64,000 nucleotides of DNA from JARBAU01 sp040414675 (GCA_040414675.1 JBEDUN010000093.1:139728-203727), one strand, 5' to 3'. Shown: positions 37,034 through 47,375, numbered from the stretch's first letter. Notes: generated by a model from the letters alone, not told the origin. Program-made: numbers and translations.

Positions 37034-37820
37034 CTTTGATGTCAAATACTTTCATTGCTTCATCTGATCTCTTTCCTTTCATTATTATCTGATATAATGC
37101 CTTGACCATCGCCTGAGGAGAGCGATGCTGGAATATATTTCTGCCAAAAGTGACGCCTCTAGCTCCTGCTTTCAAGGCGTCATAACACATATCTAAAATT
37201 TCTCTGTCGGTCTCTGCTTTTGGCCCTCCTGCTATAACTATGGGTACAGGGCAGCCTTTGATGACATTCTTAAACGTAGATATTTCACCAGTGTAAACGA
37301 CCTTAATAATGTCAGCGCCTGCCTCCGCCCCAATTCTTGCCGCATGGGCCACTGTCTCTGGGTCACTCGGATCCTTAACATTTTCTCCTCTTGCATACAT
37401 CATTGCAACAAGGGGCATACTCCATTCATCGCATTTGTCAGAGATAGTTCCTAGCTTATATAGCATCTCCGGTTCCTCTTTGCTGCCTACGTTAATATGA
37501 ACTGACACAGCGTCAGCCCCTAGCCTTATTGCTTCCTCAACACTTCCCATAAGCATCTTTCGATTAGGGGCAAGTCCGAGAGACGTACTTCCTGATAGAT
37601 GAATAATTACTCCTATCGAAGACGGTCTAGGCATCGATTTTGCTATACCTTTGTTAACAAGAACACAACTGAGCCCTGCGGCTTCGCAAGAATAAATGAG
37701 TGAGTGGGCATCTTCTAGACCTTGAATAGGCCCTAATGTAAGCCCATGATCCATAGGTATGCAAAGCATTTTTCCCTCTTTCATAATCCGGGCTAATCTA
37801 ATGTCTCTGCCGAAAACCAT
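37026..37820 (-). CDS. aroA': 2-amino-3,7-dideoxy-D-threo-hept-6-ulosonate synthase (ADTH synthase)
   Basis: This 264-residue class I aldolase-fold enzyme opens the archaeal shikimate route from aspartate semialdehyde and a 6-deoxy-ketohexose phosphate. The motif CIPMDHGLTLGP lies near residue 20, the Schiff-base Lys in IIKVVYTG at about 173-180, and FGRNIFQH near the end. It is the first gene of the cluster and overlaps DHQ synthase II by 8 bases. A general class I fructose-bisphosphate aldolase is the alternative, less likely here given its neighbour. Confidence 0.92.
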   Translation of the reverse strand: MVFGRDIRLARIMKEGKMLCIPMDHGLTLGPIQGLEDAHSLIYSCEAAGLSCVLVNKGIAKSMPRPSSIGVIIHLSGSTSLGLAPNRKMLMGSVEEAIRLGADAVSVHINVGSKEEPEMLYKLGTISDKCDEWSMPLVAMMYARGENVKDPSDPETVAHAARIGAEAGADIIKVVYTGEISTFKNVIKGCPVPIVIAGGPKAETDREILDMCYDALKAGARGVTFGRNIFQHRSPQAMVKALYQIIMKGKRSDEAMKVFDIKDE

Positions 37821-37916
37821 TATGGTAACATGAATTCTATACCTCCTTAAAAGTCATCTGTCAAATGATTTTTACCATAGATTTGAGAGCAGGGATATCA
37901 GCATGTCCATCATTAC

Positions 37917-37925
37917 TTTAATATA
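37917..37925 (+). promoter_or_regulatory. TATA-box candidate for citrate synthase
   Basis: TTTAATATA is centred about 30 bases before the GTG start of the citrate synthase gene. That spacing puts the transcription start at or near the GTG, suggesting a leaderless or very short-leader mRNA, a common archaeal arrangement. Seen by eye only. Confidence 0.5.
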
Positions 37926-37950
37926 CAAATTCTGAGAAATAACCTTTAGA

Positions 37951-39159
37951 GTGATCGACGCTAGAAATATAGGTCTTAGAAATATTGAAGTTGCTGATAC
38001 TAAGATATGTTCTATTGACGGCGAAAACGGGAAGTTAATTTACCGAGGTTATGACATTTTGGATTTGGTTAATCATTCCACTTTTGAGGAAACTGCATAT
38101 CTTCTGATTTTTGGTGAACTTCCCAGTTCCGAACAGTTGGATGACTTCACTGAACGCATGACAGAAGCAAGGTCCCTACCGAGCCCTATTTTGAGGAATT
38201 TAACTAATCGACCGAAAAGAGCTGAACCTATGGATGTAATTCAATCAGCTATATCTGAGCTACCTGATTACGATCTTAATATGAGAGAAGATACAAAGAG
38301 TGCAAATATCCGAAGAGCAATAACTCTGATGGGCAAAATTCCATCTATTGTCGCAGCTTGGGACAGAATTAGGCATTCACAAGATGTAATTGAACCGTTA
38401 GATAAGGGTAGCCATGCGGAAAATTTCCTTTATTTACTCAGAGGAGATCATCCTACAAAAGAGGAAGCAAAAGTGTTTGATGTATCGCTTATTTTACATG
38501 CTGAGCATAGTTTTAATGCTTCAACTTTTGCCGCTAGAGAGATTGCCTCTACAAGAGCTCACATGTATGCGTCTATCGCTGGTGCGGTCGGCGCTTTGTC
38601 TGGAGAGCTCCATGGTGGAGCTAATGTTCAGGTCATGAAAATGCTTCTGGAAATTGCAGAACCTGAACGTGCCAGGGATTGGGTTAGAAATAGATTGAGC
38701 CAAGGAGGAAGAATTATGGGAATGGGTCATGCGGTTTATAGAACCACAGACCCAAGAGCTGAAGTTCTCAGGACTTTATCACATATTATTTCAAAGGAAC
38801 GTAATACAAAATGGTTCGAAATTACAGAACAAGTTGAAAAGACAACCCAAGAGTTCATGGCAAAGAATAAAGGTCAATTGATCTATGCTAATGTCGACTT
38901 GTATAGCGCATCCCTTTATTATAGCCTGAACATACCGTTGGACCTAAATACGCCAATCTTCTCAATAGCACGAGCTGCGGGATGGACCGCTCATGTAATA
39001 GAAGAAAAATTTGCCGAAGCAGCACCGAAACCTGCTCTGTATAGACCCAAGGCATCTTACGTAGGAAAGTATTGTGGTCCAATGGGATGCGAATATATAC
39101 CCATTACTAGTAGACTGAACGAGGAATTGAGTAGTAGTGAAAGTAGAGAGGAGAGATAA
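37951..39159 (+). CDS. gltA: Citrate synthase
   Basis: This 402-residue enzyme condenses oxaloacetate with acetyl-CoA. Catalytic landmarks are the first His in LHAEHSFNASTF (about 177-188), GALSGELHGGAN (about 213-224), GMGHAVYRTTDPRAE with the active-site His near residue 257, and the C-terminal Asp region. It starts with GTG, with MIDARNIGLRNIEV matching the family N-terminus. It is divergent from ADTH synthase, and the tandem PUA gene follows by about 50 bases. Confidence 0.96.
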   Translation: MIDARNIGLRNIEVADTKICSIDGENGKLIYRGYDILDLVNHSTFEETAYLLIFGELPSSEQLDDFTERMTEARSLPSPILRNLTNRPKRAEPMDVIQSAISELPDYDLNMREDTKSANIRRAITLMGKIPSIVAAWDRIRHSQDVIEPLDKGSHAENFLYLLRGDHPTKEEAKVFDVSLILHAEHSFNASTFAAREIASTRAHMYASIAGAVGALSGELHGGANVQVMKMLLEIAEPERARDWVRNRLSQGGRIMGMGHAVYRTTDPRAEVLRTLSHIISKERNTKWFEITEQVEKTTQEFMAKNKGQLIYANVDLYSASLYYSLNIPLDLNTPIFSIARAAGWTAHVIEEKFAEAAPKPALYRPKASYVGKYCGPMGCEYIPITSRLNEELSSSESREER

Positions 39160-39210
39160 CTTTTGGTATCTAACATTTTCGACCAGTAGCATTTCAGAGT
39201 TAAAGCGAAT

Positions 39211-39690
39211 TTGAGGGTAAATGTTATTTCCAAGACCGAAACTTCAAAACTAGTAGATGTTCTTCGTAGTAGCTGGCCGTCAGAGAGTATCCCAAGAATA
39301 AAGACATTAAAGGTATATGAAGCTGGAAAGAACAAGTACTTGCTTACGGCTGAGAAATTCATAGCCGCGAAAGTTGAAAATAATTATGTTCCATTTGTAG
39401 GAGACAACGATTTACTCCAGCATTTTCCATTCATAACGGTCGATATGAAGGCGGTGAAATTCGTGTGTAATGGCGCCAACATCATGAGACCAGGTATCAC
39501 CACTTTTCAATTCTTCAATCAGGGCTCTGTCGTAGTTATTAAGGATCAAACTCATCTCAAGCCATTGTCTGTGGGCATTGCATTAGAAAGTAGCGATGAG
39601 GCTGCAAAGAAGGACAAGGGATGCATTATCAATAATATTCACTATGTAGGCGATAGTCTATGGGAAATTTACAAGGAAATAAAAGAATAG
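39211..39690 (+). CDS. PUA-domain protein (MCT-1-like/DUF1947)
   Basis: This 159-residue protein starts at TTG. The C-terminal half is a PUA RNA-binding domain, with VKFVCNGANIMRPGITTFQ and GSVVVIKDQTHLKPLSVGIAL as its core strands. The N-terminal half (about 1-75) resembles the DUF1947/pre-PUA domain of archaeal MCT-1-like proteins. Such proteins bind tRNA or ribosomes in translation initiation or recycling; the role here is inferred. It follows gltA on the same strand. Confidence 0.8.
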   Translation: MRVNVISKTETSKLVDVLRSSWPSESIPRIKTLKVYEAGKNKYLLTAEKFIAAKVENNYVPFVGDNDLLQHFPFITVDMKAVKFVCNGANIMRPGITTFQFFNQGSVVVIKDQTHLKPLSVGIALESSDEAAKKDKGCIINNIHYVGDSLWEIYKEIKE

Positions 39691-39776
39691 TCAGCTTTAC
39701 TTTTTCGAAATTTCACCGAATATAGTTCATGTAAATTTGGATTTGTCAACGTTTCAATATCAAATGATTGAGGAAT

Positions 39777-42404
39777 CTATTTCGATTTAATACTAGATTG
39801 TGCAGCTGACAGAATTGCTATAGGTATCCTTCTCGGCGAGGTGCTTACATAATCTAATCCCAAATCGCTAAAGAATTTTATTGAATTAGGATCCCCGCCG
39901 TGTTCTCCACAGATTCCTATTTTGACTTTCTTATTGATCAGCTTTGCTCGTTCTGTTGCGAATCTCATTAGCATCCCAACTCCTTCTTTGTCGATTGTTT
40001 GAAATGGATTGAAGGCGATGATTTTCTGCTCCATGTATGCTGTGAGAAATTTACTTTCAGCATCTTCCCTACTAAAGCTGAATGCAGCTTGAGTAAGATC
40101 ATTTGTGCCAAAGCTTATAAAATCCACACAGGCTGATATTTTATCAGCAATAAGACAGGATCGAACTACTTCGATCATACATCCAAATTCGATTCTCAAG
40201 CCAAATCTGTACTTTGATTCAATAGCCCTCTTTACATTATCGAATACGACTTTGATGGCTTTCAATTCTTCAATCATACTTACTTGAGGAACCAAGATCT
40301 GGGGAAAAACCGTAATGCCACTAAGCTTTAATTCAGCTGCAGCTTCACAAACTGCATTTATCTGTGATTCATAAAGTTCAGGATATGAAATACCAATTCT
40401 AACACCCCTATGTCCTAACATCGGATTGGATTCTTTTAGCTCGCGAACTCGACGCAGTATCTTTTCCTTATTTTGACTTCCATTTTTGACATCAGGATTC
40501 CATACTTCTTCATCTATATCTGACATAAGATCTTCCTCTCTGGGAAGAAACTCATGGAGTGGTGCATCAAGCAACCTAAAGGCTACAGGAAGATTTTTTG
40601 TCTGCATCAGGATATTTCGAATAATGGTTTTCTGATGTGTATTTAACTCTAGTAACATCAGTCTTCTCTGATTAGGATCGTCAGTCAGAATCATTCTCTT
40701 AAATGTGTTGGTGATGTTTTGCTGGTTAAATATGCCCTCAGTTCTACACAGTCCCACACCTTCTGCCCCGTAGCTTCTTGCGAGGGAGGCATCATCTGCA
40801 GTATCAGCGTTAGCTCGAATTTCAATTTTCTTTTCAGTATGTGCCCATTGAAGTAATTCGGTTAGCTCCTTACTTATTTTACTAGAAGTACTTCTGATTT
40901 CTCCTAGGTAGACTTTGCCTGTTGTACCATCTATGGTAATCTTTTGTCCCTCATTGATAACATATTGGCTCTTGAATGAATGATTCTGATCCTCTAATCC
41001 TTTAAAGATTTGCGAACAACCTACTACACACGGCTTTCCCATTCCCCTGGCTACAACGATAGCATGGGATGTTTTGCCTCCTCTAAGAGTTAGTAAACCT
41101 ACGGAATGTACGAAGGCATAAGTGTCTTCAGGCCGTACTTCATCTCTTACTAGAATTATTTGTTCTCCTTTGCTACCCATTTCCTTAGCTTTTAGCAAAT
41201 CAAAGACGGCAATACCACTGACCGAGCCCGGCGAAGCCCCAATGCCTAATGCAATAGGCTTTGCATGCTCTTCTAGATCAACACTAGGATAAATCATCTG
41301 TTCAAGTGCAGTAGCATCAATTCTAGACAAAGCTGTGGTCTTATCAATTAGGCCTTCGTGACAGAGATCAACGGAAGCTTTGACATTTGCGAATGCACTC
41401 ATTTCAGCAGGTCTTGTTTGCAATAGGTAAAGATCATTCTCTTCCACAGTAAACTCTATTTGCTGTGGCGTCTTTAATTGTTCTTCCAAAATCTTGGCAA
41501 CGTCTCTGAGTTTTGTTTCAATAGTTGGAAAATCAGATGCCATTTCTTCGATCTGGTTCGGTTTGGAGCACCCAATAAACAAATCCTCTCCCTGCGCGTT
41601 GATGAGATACTCGCCATATAGGTTTTTTTCGCCAGATTCTGGACTCCTCGTGAATGCAATACCGGTCATACTTCTATCTCCCAAATTACCAAATACCATT
41701 CTCATAACAACAACTGCAGTTCCATTTGCTCTATCAAATGGGATATCCCTGTATTTCCTATATTCGCTCGCTTCTCTACTTGACCAAGACTTTAGAACTG
41801 TGCTTATCGAAAGTTCGAGCTGTCTATACGGATCTTCTGGAAAGGCCTTTCCAGTTTTTATCTTCCAAACCTCTTTGAGAGAACGAATTACCTTTTTGAG
41901 ACCTTCTACATCTTGAGCTTTCACTTCGCCACATATTTTTGAAAGGACATTTTCGTCGATATCAAGGACTTTTTGAGTTAACATTTGGACAAACCTTCTA
42001 TAACAATCCCATGCAAATGAATCCGATTTTTTTTGTGAAGCTAATCCAGCTACTGTATCGTCGTTCAAACCTACATTAAGAATGGTAGTCATAATTCCTG
42101 GCATTGATATAGATGATCCTGATCTCACAGAAATAAGAAGTGGTTTGCTGCGATCACCAAACAGAAGACCAGCTTGTAGTTCCAAATTTCTTACAGCTCC
42201 CTTTACTTCATTCATGAGGCCGTCAGGCAGTAGCATTCCCGCATCAAAAAATTTTTCACATACTTCAGTACTGATTATAAACCCCTGTGGCACAGGCAAA
42301 TTCATAGCCGTCATTCTGACCAACCCTGCTCCCTTAAGTCCTAATAGCCTATAGCTCTCATTGAGGCCGTCTCTAAAGGAGTAGATCGGCATTGTTAAAG
42401 TCAT
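39777..42404 (-). CDS. ppdK: Pyruvate, phosphate dikinase
   Basis: This 875-residue enzyme interconverts pyruvate, ATP and phosphate with PEP, AMP and PPi. It has the N-terminal ATP-grasp region (LISVRSGSSISMPGIMTTILNVG lies there; landmarks RSGSSISMPG), the phosphohistidine loop GGKTSHAIVVARGMGKPC near residue 453, and the C-terminal PEP/pyruvate barrel with GIGASP earlier and KIGICGEHGGDP near 829. Full length. In autotrophic archaea it supplies PEP for gluconeogenesis. Convergent with the PUA gene. Confidence 0.95.
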   Translation of the reverse strand: MTLTMPIYSFRDGLNESYRLLGLKGAGLVRMTAMNLPVPQGFIISTEVCEKFFDAGMLLPDGLMNEVKGAVRNLELQAGLLFGDRSKPLLISVRSGSSISMPGIMTTILNVGLNDDTVAGLASQKKSDSFAWDCYRRFVQMLTQKVLDIDENVLSKICGEVKAQDVEGLKKVIRSLKEVWKIKTGKAFPEDPYRQLELSISTVLKSWSSREASEYRKYRDIPFDRANGTAVVVMRMVFGNLGDRSMTGIAFTRSPESGEKNLYGEYLINAQGEDLFIGCSKPNQIEEMASDFPTIETKLRDVAKILEEQLKTPQQIEFTVEENDLYLLQTRPAEMSAFANVKASVDLCHEGLIDKTTALSRIDATALEQMIYPSVDLEEHAKPIALGIGASPGSVSGIAVFDLLKAKEMGSKGEQIILVRDEVRPEDTYAFVHSVGLLTLRGGKTSHAIVVARGMGKPCVVGCSQIFKGLEDQNHSFKSQYVINEGQKITIDGTTGKVYLGEIRSTSSKISKELTELLQWAHTEKKIEIRANADTADDASLARSYGAEGVGLCRTEGIFNQQNITNTFKRMILTDDPNQRRLMLLELNTHQKTIIRNILMQTKNLPVAFRLLDAPLHEFLPREEDLMSDIDEEVWNPDVKNGSQNKEKILRRVRELKESNPMLGHRGVRIGISYPELYESQINAVCEAAAELKLSGITVFPQILVPQVSMIEELKAIKVVFDNVKRAIESKYRFGLRIEFGCMIEVVRSCLIADKISACVDFISFGTNDLTQAAFSFSREDAESKFLTAYMEQKIIAFNPFQTIDKEGVGMLMRFATERAKLINKKVKIGICGEHGGDPNSIKFFSDLGLDYVSTSPRRIPIAILSAAQSSIKSK

Positions 42405-42790
42405 ATTAATGCATCAGGATAGAGTGTGCTCCAACTTAAATACTCCCAATTTATATGAAAGCGAAATTTGATCTTGATCAAATAATATCATAATTACCAA
42501 TTATGACAGAAATAAAAAAGTAATTGTTGTCTGAAAAATTCTGTTTTCTATCCACTATCTTATTTCTTCTCGAAGCGATCCTGCTTCTTTCCAAAGATAG
42601 ACCTGAACTTGGCTATTTAGCTGGATCTCATCTATTAGATAAGACCCATCAATTACAAATGGAACATAACTTAGTCAGTAGCGCATACCTTACAGATAAG
42701 AATAAAATGATACATCCCATTGTTGACAAGCAATTAATTTTAATTTTCAAAAACATATCAAAGACTCAGACGCCTTAGTCGCAGCTGTAT
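42405..42790. other. Intergenic region between ppdK and cofC
   Basis: About 385 bases between two minus-strand genes. A plus-strand frame beginning TTG at 42524 (84 codons) overlaps most of it, but its product has no recognisable domain and mixed hydrophobic/polar composition without a membrane pattern. I see no RNA gene. The stretch should include the ppdK promoter on its left side. Confidence 0.4.
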
Positions 42791-43456
42791 TCATTGTATT
42801 GTGATTTCACTTAAAAATTCCAATGCCGTACTATTATAACAATCGAACTTCGTTAGCATGTTAACATCATGTATTGTATCAAGATCAATCATTACATTAT
42901 CAGACAACATGGCAAAAATTGAAGCCTTAATTTGAAGTGCTTCTTGTATGTGTCTAGAATAACTATTTTCATCATAATACGTCCTTATTAGATTGATGGG
43001 CTTCCTCAATAGGATATTAGTTCCATCATGTCTAAGCGATGGACAAATCACAATACACTTTTCGCAATGCTCGCTTGTTTTTGCAACCAAGTCAATATTT
43101 TCAGGTTGGAGAAGTGGCAGATCACTAGGGACTACGATCATCGCTTCTGCACCATTTTTTATACTGAAGGTGTCTGCTGTCATTACGGCATTATTAACAC
43201 CATCATCTATATCTTGTCTAAGAAACTTTGCTCCCACTTTCTCAGAGGCATATTTTGCCCTTTCATCCCCTGAGACAACGATTATCGTATCGATCATAGT
43301 AGATTTCATCAAAGTAGTCAGGGTGTCGGTTAGAAGCAGCTCTGTTAGTTTCACACGGGATTCATCAGTTAGCCAGAATTTGAGTCTAGATTTACTAGAT
43401 TCAAATCGTTTTACCGGTATTACTGCAAATATTTTATGACTCAATTTTATCGACAA
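42791..43456 (-). CDS. cofC: 2-phospho-L-lactate guanylyltransferase (CofC)
   Basis: This 221-residue nucleotidyltransferase activates the lactyl (or related) phosphate with GTP for coenzyme F420 synthesis. The N-terminal FAVIPVKRFESSKSRL is the family nucleotide-binding signature, followed by VVSGDERAKY, DDGVNNAV and VPSDLPLL with the metal-binding Asp. The start is TTG, 10 bases inside the end of cofD, so the two are coupled. Later F420 genes are not in the window. Confidence 0.92.
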   Translation of the reverse strand: MSIKLSHKIFAVIPVKRFESSKSRLKFWLTDESRVKLTELLLTDTLTTLMKSTMIDTIIVVSGDERAKYASEKVGAKFLRQDIDDGVNNAVMTADTFSIKNGAEAMIVVPSDLPLLQPENIDLVAKTSEHCEKCIVICPSLRHDGTNILLRKPINLIRTYYDENSYSRHIQEALQIKASIFAMLSDNVMIDLDTIHDVNMLTKFDCYNSTALEFLSEITIQ

Positions 43457-44391
43457 TTCGCTAGGATATATTTAGCCAGCAAATTTTCTTCAAACCGATT
43501 ATTCATGACAATATCTGTTTCATATACGGCAACATTATGATTAGAAATCTCTTCACCGAGTTCATGGTCTTGTTCTGAAATAACAAATTTTCCCAAAAAA
43601 TTTTTGTAATACTTTGCTACTCCAAGTGACGATGCATCCAGTTTCGCGCTTTTCATATACTTTTCAGCAGGTCCAGAAATTATCTTGTTACCAATAAATG
43701 GTGATACTGCTATCACTTTTTTTCTCATCGATATGAGCTCAGATTTGAAGTCTTTTATTGCCAACATCGGACCAATGCTGCTGATAGGATTAGCAGGAGC
43801 AACGATTATTGCGCTAGCCCTCCTTAGTGCCTTTACTGCAATCGAACTAGCACGTCCTTGACGGGATCCCTTATAACGGATAGACCGAATATTTGGCCTT
43901 CCTTTTTCCCTTACCCAAAATTCTTGAATATGCAAATCTCCACAATCTGTCTTTAATCTGGTTTCTATATGATTATTTGAAACTGGGAGAATCTGTGGCT
44001 TCACATTAAATTTACGTCTAAGAAATTCAGTTACCTCTGTAAGGTCTTTACCTTCATTTAGCAACTTTGTTCTAATGACGTGCGTAGCCAGGTCCTTGTC
44101 GCCTAGCTTGAACCAAGTTGGTTCCCCAAGGATTGCGAGTTGGTTAAGAAAAGAATATTTGTCTTGCTTAATTCCCCATCCATTAAATCGATCTAGAACA
44201 TTGGCAAGTCCATAAATAGATGTATCTAGATCAGGACAAACATAGACTCCATGAACCCAAAAATTGTCAGCCACATTTGAAATCACGACAAGATCATCGA
44301 CTGCCGCGGCTAACCCGCGTAGGAGTTTTATTGACCCTGTACCCCCTGCTAACGCTACAATCAAATTTAGAGATCTACTAAACTTGTACAA
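43447..44391 (-). CDS. cofD: 2-phospho-L-lactate transferase (CofD)
   Basis: This 314-residue enzyme transfers the activated phospho-side chain to deazaflavin FO. Landmarks are VALAGGTGSIKLLRGL (about 12-27), VVISNVADNFWVHGVYVCPDLDTSIYGLA (landmarks NVADNF and CPDLDT) and IIVAPANPISSIGPML near residue 195. No ATG exists before the motif; TTG at 44391 or at 44364 must be used. It lies directly upstream of cofC and overlaps it. Confidence 0.94.
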   Translation of the reverse strand: MYKFSRSLNLIVALAGGTGSIKLLRGLAAAVDDLVVISNVADNFWVHGVYVCPDLDTSIYGLANVLDRFNGWGIKQDKYSFLNQLAILGEPTWFKLGDKDLATHVIRTKLLNEGKDLTEVTEFLRRKFNVKPQILPVSNNHIETRLKTDCGDLHIQEFWVREKGRPNIRSIRYKGSRQGRASSIAVKALRRASAIIVAPANPISSIGPMLAIKDFKSELISMRKKVIAVSPFIGNKIISGPAEKYMKSAKLDASSLGVAKYYKNFLGKFVISEQDHELGEEISNHNVAVYETDIVMNNRFEENLLAKYILANCR

Positions 44392-44612
44392 TGTATAATT
44401 TTCGAAGTTCTAAAAGGCCAATTATGATGATAAATAGGATCAGACTTTATCTTGCGCCAAGGTAAGAACATAAAGTTTTTGATAAAACCACATACTAAAT
44501 GTAATAAAAGACTTCGTAGACTGATCGAGATCCGGAATATCGAAGAATTTAATTATACAGAGGTACGAAAGTCGCAATAAAGATTATAAACAGGGCGCAT
44601 GAGAGGTTCCAT

Positions 44613-45647
44613 GTGAAGGCTGCGACATTCTCTTCGTATGCGCTCATAATTGCTATTTTATTGGGAGGGGCCGTGTCAGGTGCAAAAGGTGTGCAGATGA
44701 CAACATTATTAATCCCATCTGAGAACTCCGCACAAGGAGATATGACGGGGGTACGATTCATTGATCTCAAATACGCTCCTGGGAGTCCCATCTCCAAGCA
44801 GCTTGCTGGTAAAACAGAAAACGTTCGATTTACTCTTAATTCTTCTGATCCCGCTATGGCCAGAATTGTTTCACTTATAAATAGCGATATTGCTACACAG
44901 AAAAAAAGCCCAGTGAGGCTCAGTAATGCTACTCTAGTCTATACTGGACAGTTACGAGGAGACACTGACAGCGCTTCACTATCATATAAGGTAAATATTA
45001 AACCCAACATAACCAACTTTGTACTCGACAAAAACAATCAGGGAACGGTTGTGGATTTAGATTGGCGCGGATTCGTAATCGATGAGCCTCTTTACGTTAA
45101 TGTGCCCAAATACGGCAATATGAGTATCAATTTTCCGATCGGCCTATTACAGGCAACCCATCCAGATCTTGCCAAGCAATTCCTTGCTTCGCCTTCATCT
45201 CCCATATGGAGGACTCCTCTTCTTGATTTTCGAGACGTAGCTAAATCTATGGATAGCTGGCACTTTTTGTTTGATCCTACAGGAAGTCAGGCTGGTGCTG
45301 CTGGATTCAAAGAGGTTGGCGGAGCTAGGGCCGTTTCTATTTATTCGTTGGGAGAGAGCAGCTTCAGGGAAGGCACTATGACGGAAACAACGGCAGATTC
45401 AACTGCCAATATCGGTGGTTCTCCAGTTGCAGTCCATTCAAGCACACCTCCTCCAAGTGCCCAAATTCAGATAACTGGATTTTCCAATATTCGCAAATCT
45501 GGAAATAGCGAATTAGCATTCGTATCAGACAAGGCGCCAGAAGGTACGGTTACTGCGACAGGAGGATTTCCTATCCAGGTGCTACTAGTTTTGGGTGGAA
45601 TGATGGGTGCAGTTGCTGTGTTCGTGCTACTGAAGGCAAGGAAATGA
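44613..45647 (+). CDS. Exported, membrane-anchored protein of unknown function
   Basis: This 344-residue protein has an N-terminal signal or anchor (about residues 6-27, ALIIAILLGGAVSGA) and a C-terminal transmembrane segment (about 321-341, IQVLLVLGGMMGAVAVFVLL) followed by LKARK. That topology suggests an extracytoplasmic domain held by the tail. The outer part is Ser/Thr-rich and has no recognised domain. The start is GTG. It is probably a cell-surface protein; nothing more specific can be said. Confidence 0.7.
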   Translation: MKAATFSSYALIIAILLGGAVSGAKGVQMTTLLIPSENSAQGDMTGVRFIDLKYAPGSPISKQLAGKTENVRFTLNSSDPAMARIVSLINSDIATQKKSPVRLSNATLVYTGQLRGDTDSASLSYKVNIKPNITNFVLDKNNQGTVVDLDWRGFVIDEPLYVNVPKYGNMSINFPIGLLQATHPDLAKQFLASPSSPIWRTPLLDFRDVAKSMDSWHFLFDPTGSQAGAAGFKEVGGARAVSIYSLGESSFREGTMTETTADSTANIGGSPVAVHSSTPPPSAQIQITGFSNIRKSGNSELAFVSDKAPEGTVTATGGFPIQVLLVLGGMMGAVAVFVLLKARK

Positions 45648-45718
45648 TGCATCGATATTCAAATAAAGTACAAATCCATCTCAGAGAAGTCCTTTTTACA
45701 CGATTCCAATAGGGCTTA

Positions 45719-46246
45719 TTAATAGTCTTGATGTCGTAGATAGTAACCAACGTCAAGCAGGTTGATAACTGTTATTGAATCCTGCTTAAATAAAAGTGGG
45801 TTCGGATACCGGGCACGGCCAATAGCGATGACCTCTAGCTTGTTGTTTAATATTACAAGATTTTGATTAGCTCGGATATCTATACTAGCATCAATAATTG
45901 ATTGTCCGAATACATCCCTGCCATATAGTACCAATCTTTCTCCATTCTCATTCACAGTTACAAAGGGCACTTTGCACCCGGCCCTGTAGACTATCCCAGC
46001 TCCCTCTAAAGTAAGATTTAGTCGGTTTCCAAGACGACCAATCAATATGCCAGCATGTGCTGGCTTAACTGATATCGCAAGTTCACCTGCGCTCTCTGAG
46101 ATTAAATATACCTCTCTTATTTTGGTGCTCGATCCGTCTTTGATTAGAATGCATTTATTCCATCGTACAAAATAATCAAAACATCCTAATTTAGAATAGG
46201 TGCGTTTAAGAAGCGTTATTTCTCCTCGAGTAGGTTTTCTGAACAC
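45719..46246 (-). CDS. PUA-domain protein paired with NSUN RNA methyltransferase
   Basis: This 175-residue protein starts at GTG. Its C-terminal 85 residues form a PUA-like domain (GAGIVYRAGCKVPF, GERLVLYGRDVFGQSI, LEVIAIGRARYPNP). The N-terminal half resembles Nip7-like ribosome-biogenesis proteins only loosely. It begins 11 bases after the NSUN methyltransferase gene on the same strand, so it is probably its RNA-binding partner. That partnership is inferred from position. Confidence 0.7.
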   Translation of the reverse strand: MFRKPTRGEITLLKRTYSKLGCFDYFVRWNKCILIKDGSSTKIREVYLISESAGELAISVKPAHAGILIGRLGNRLNLTLEGAGIVYRAGCKVPFVTVNENGERLVLYGRDVFGQSIIDASIDIRANQNLVILNNKLEVIAIGRARYPNPLLFKQDSITVINLLDVGYYLRHQDY

Positions 46247-46257
46247 ATCTATTCACA

Positions 46258-47277
46258 TCAAAGGACACGGATTTTTGCAATGAAAAAGCCAGACGTATTG
46301 TGTAAGTGTGGATAAAATCTGCGAGTATTTACTAGACTTTTATTCAGTTTTAAGGCCCCGTATTTTGTTAAACCTGGTTCTCCATATTTTTGTGGCTCGA
46401 TCGTAATTCTAGTGTTCATTTCTAACAAATTGTTGATAACTAATTCGTTTTCTTCAGGAGCAAAAGTACAAGTTGAATAGATTATTAAACCTCCAGGTTT
46501 TATGACCTTGATGGCATTCTGAAGCAATTCAACTTGGCGAAGCATACATGATTCTATCTTACTCGGCACCAAATTGGTCTTAATAAGAGGATCCTTCGCG
46601 ATAATACCTTCACAGCTACAAGGTGCATCTAGAAGTATTCGATCGAACTTCAATCCCAGTCTTTCCACGTAACTACCATCCAATCTATAGATACACGTAT
46701 TCGAGACTCCACATCGCGATAAATTAAAGTTCAGAGCCTTGACCCTTCTTGAACTTGGTTCCAAAGCTACGATGCAGCCAGAATTTTTCATTTTTTGGGA
46801 TATGAAAGATGTCTTACCTCCTGGAGCAGAAGCCATATCTAAAATGAACTGCTCTGGTAATACGTCCAACTCTTCAACAGCAAGGCAGGATGCAAGATCC
46901 TGTATATAATAATATCCTAAAAGGTATTCTGGCATGGCCCCAATTGGGTAGCGTGATTTTTTAATTAATAGGACATCATCTAAAATCGTTTTCTCGCATA
47001 GAATGTCTTTTGCTATCAATCTTTGAATTAAGTCATACTTGCTTATCTTTAGAGTGTTAATTCTAATGTATTTAGGAATACTTTTTTCCATTGCAAGTAA
47101 ACACTCTTTTAATCTTGGAATGAACTCTAAAAATCTAGAGATCATCCATTCATTATACCCAAATTCCGATGAGAGTTCTTTAGATAAATTTGATTGAGGG
47201 AAAATTGAAACCTTCAATTTGGTGACGAGATATTTAATTCTTCGATTAAATAATCTATCGCGGCTAGGGATCAACAA
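46258..47277 (-). CDS. NSUN/RsmB-type RNA m5C methyltransferase
   Basis: This 339-residue enzyme methylates cytosine-5 in tRNA or rRNA. SAM motif I is LDMASAPGGKTSFISQ (about 145-160), and motif IV LLDAPCSCEGII and motif VI IYSTCTFAPEENE carry the two catalytic cysteines in the PC and TC context. It starts at one of two consecutive TTG codons. The downstream PUA gene and the upstream RNase P RNA and tsr3 genes share its strand. Confidence 0.92.
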   Translation of the reverse strand: MLIPSRDRLFNRRIKYLVTKLKVSIFPQSNLSKELSSEFGYNEWMISRFLEFIPRLKECLLAMEKSIPKYIRINTLKISKYDLIQRLIAKDILCEKTILDDVLLIKKSRYPIGAMPEYLLGYYYIQDLASCLAVEELDVLPEQFILDMASAPGGKTSFISQKMKNSGCIVALEPSSRRVKALNFNLSRCGVSNTCIYRLDGSYVERLGLKFDRILLDAPCSCEGIIAKDPLIKTNLVPSKIESCMLRQVELLQNAIKVIKPGGLIIYSTCTFAPEENELVINNLLEMNTRITIEPQKYGEPGLTKYGALKLNKSLVNTRRFYPHLHNTSGFFIAKIRVL

Positions 47278-47375
47278 GCAAACAAGTACACCTAATTCGA
47301 TTTCTTCGATATTCCAAAGTGATTTCGGAGTTATTCGAACAAGCCATTTCTAACTTACTATCGAAATATTCAACA

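Noticed and set aside
42524..42778. Plus-strand frame of 84 codons starting TTG
   Set aside because: No domain, mixed composition, non-ATG start and no promoter or neighbour that supports it.
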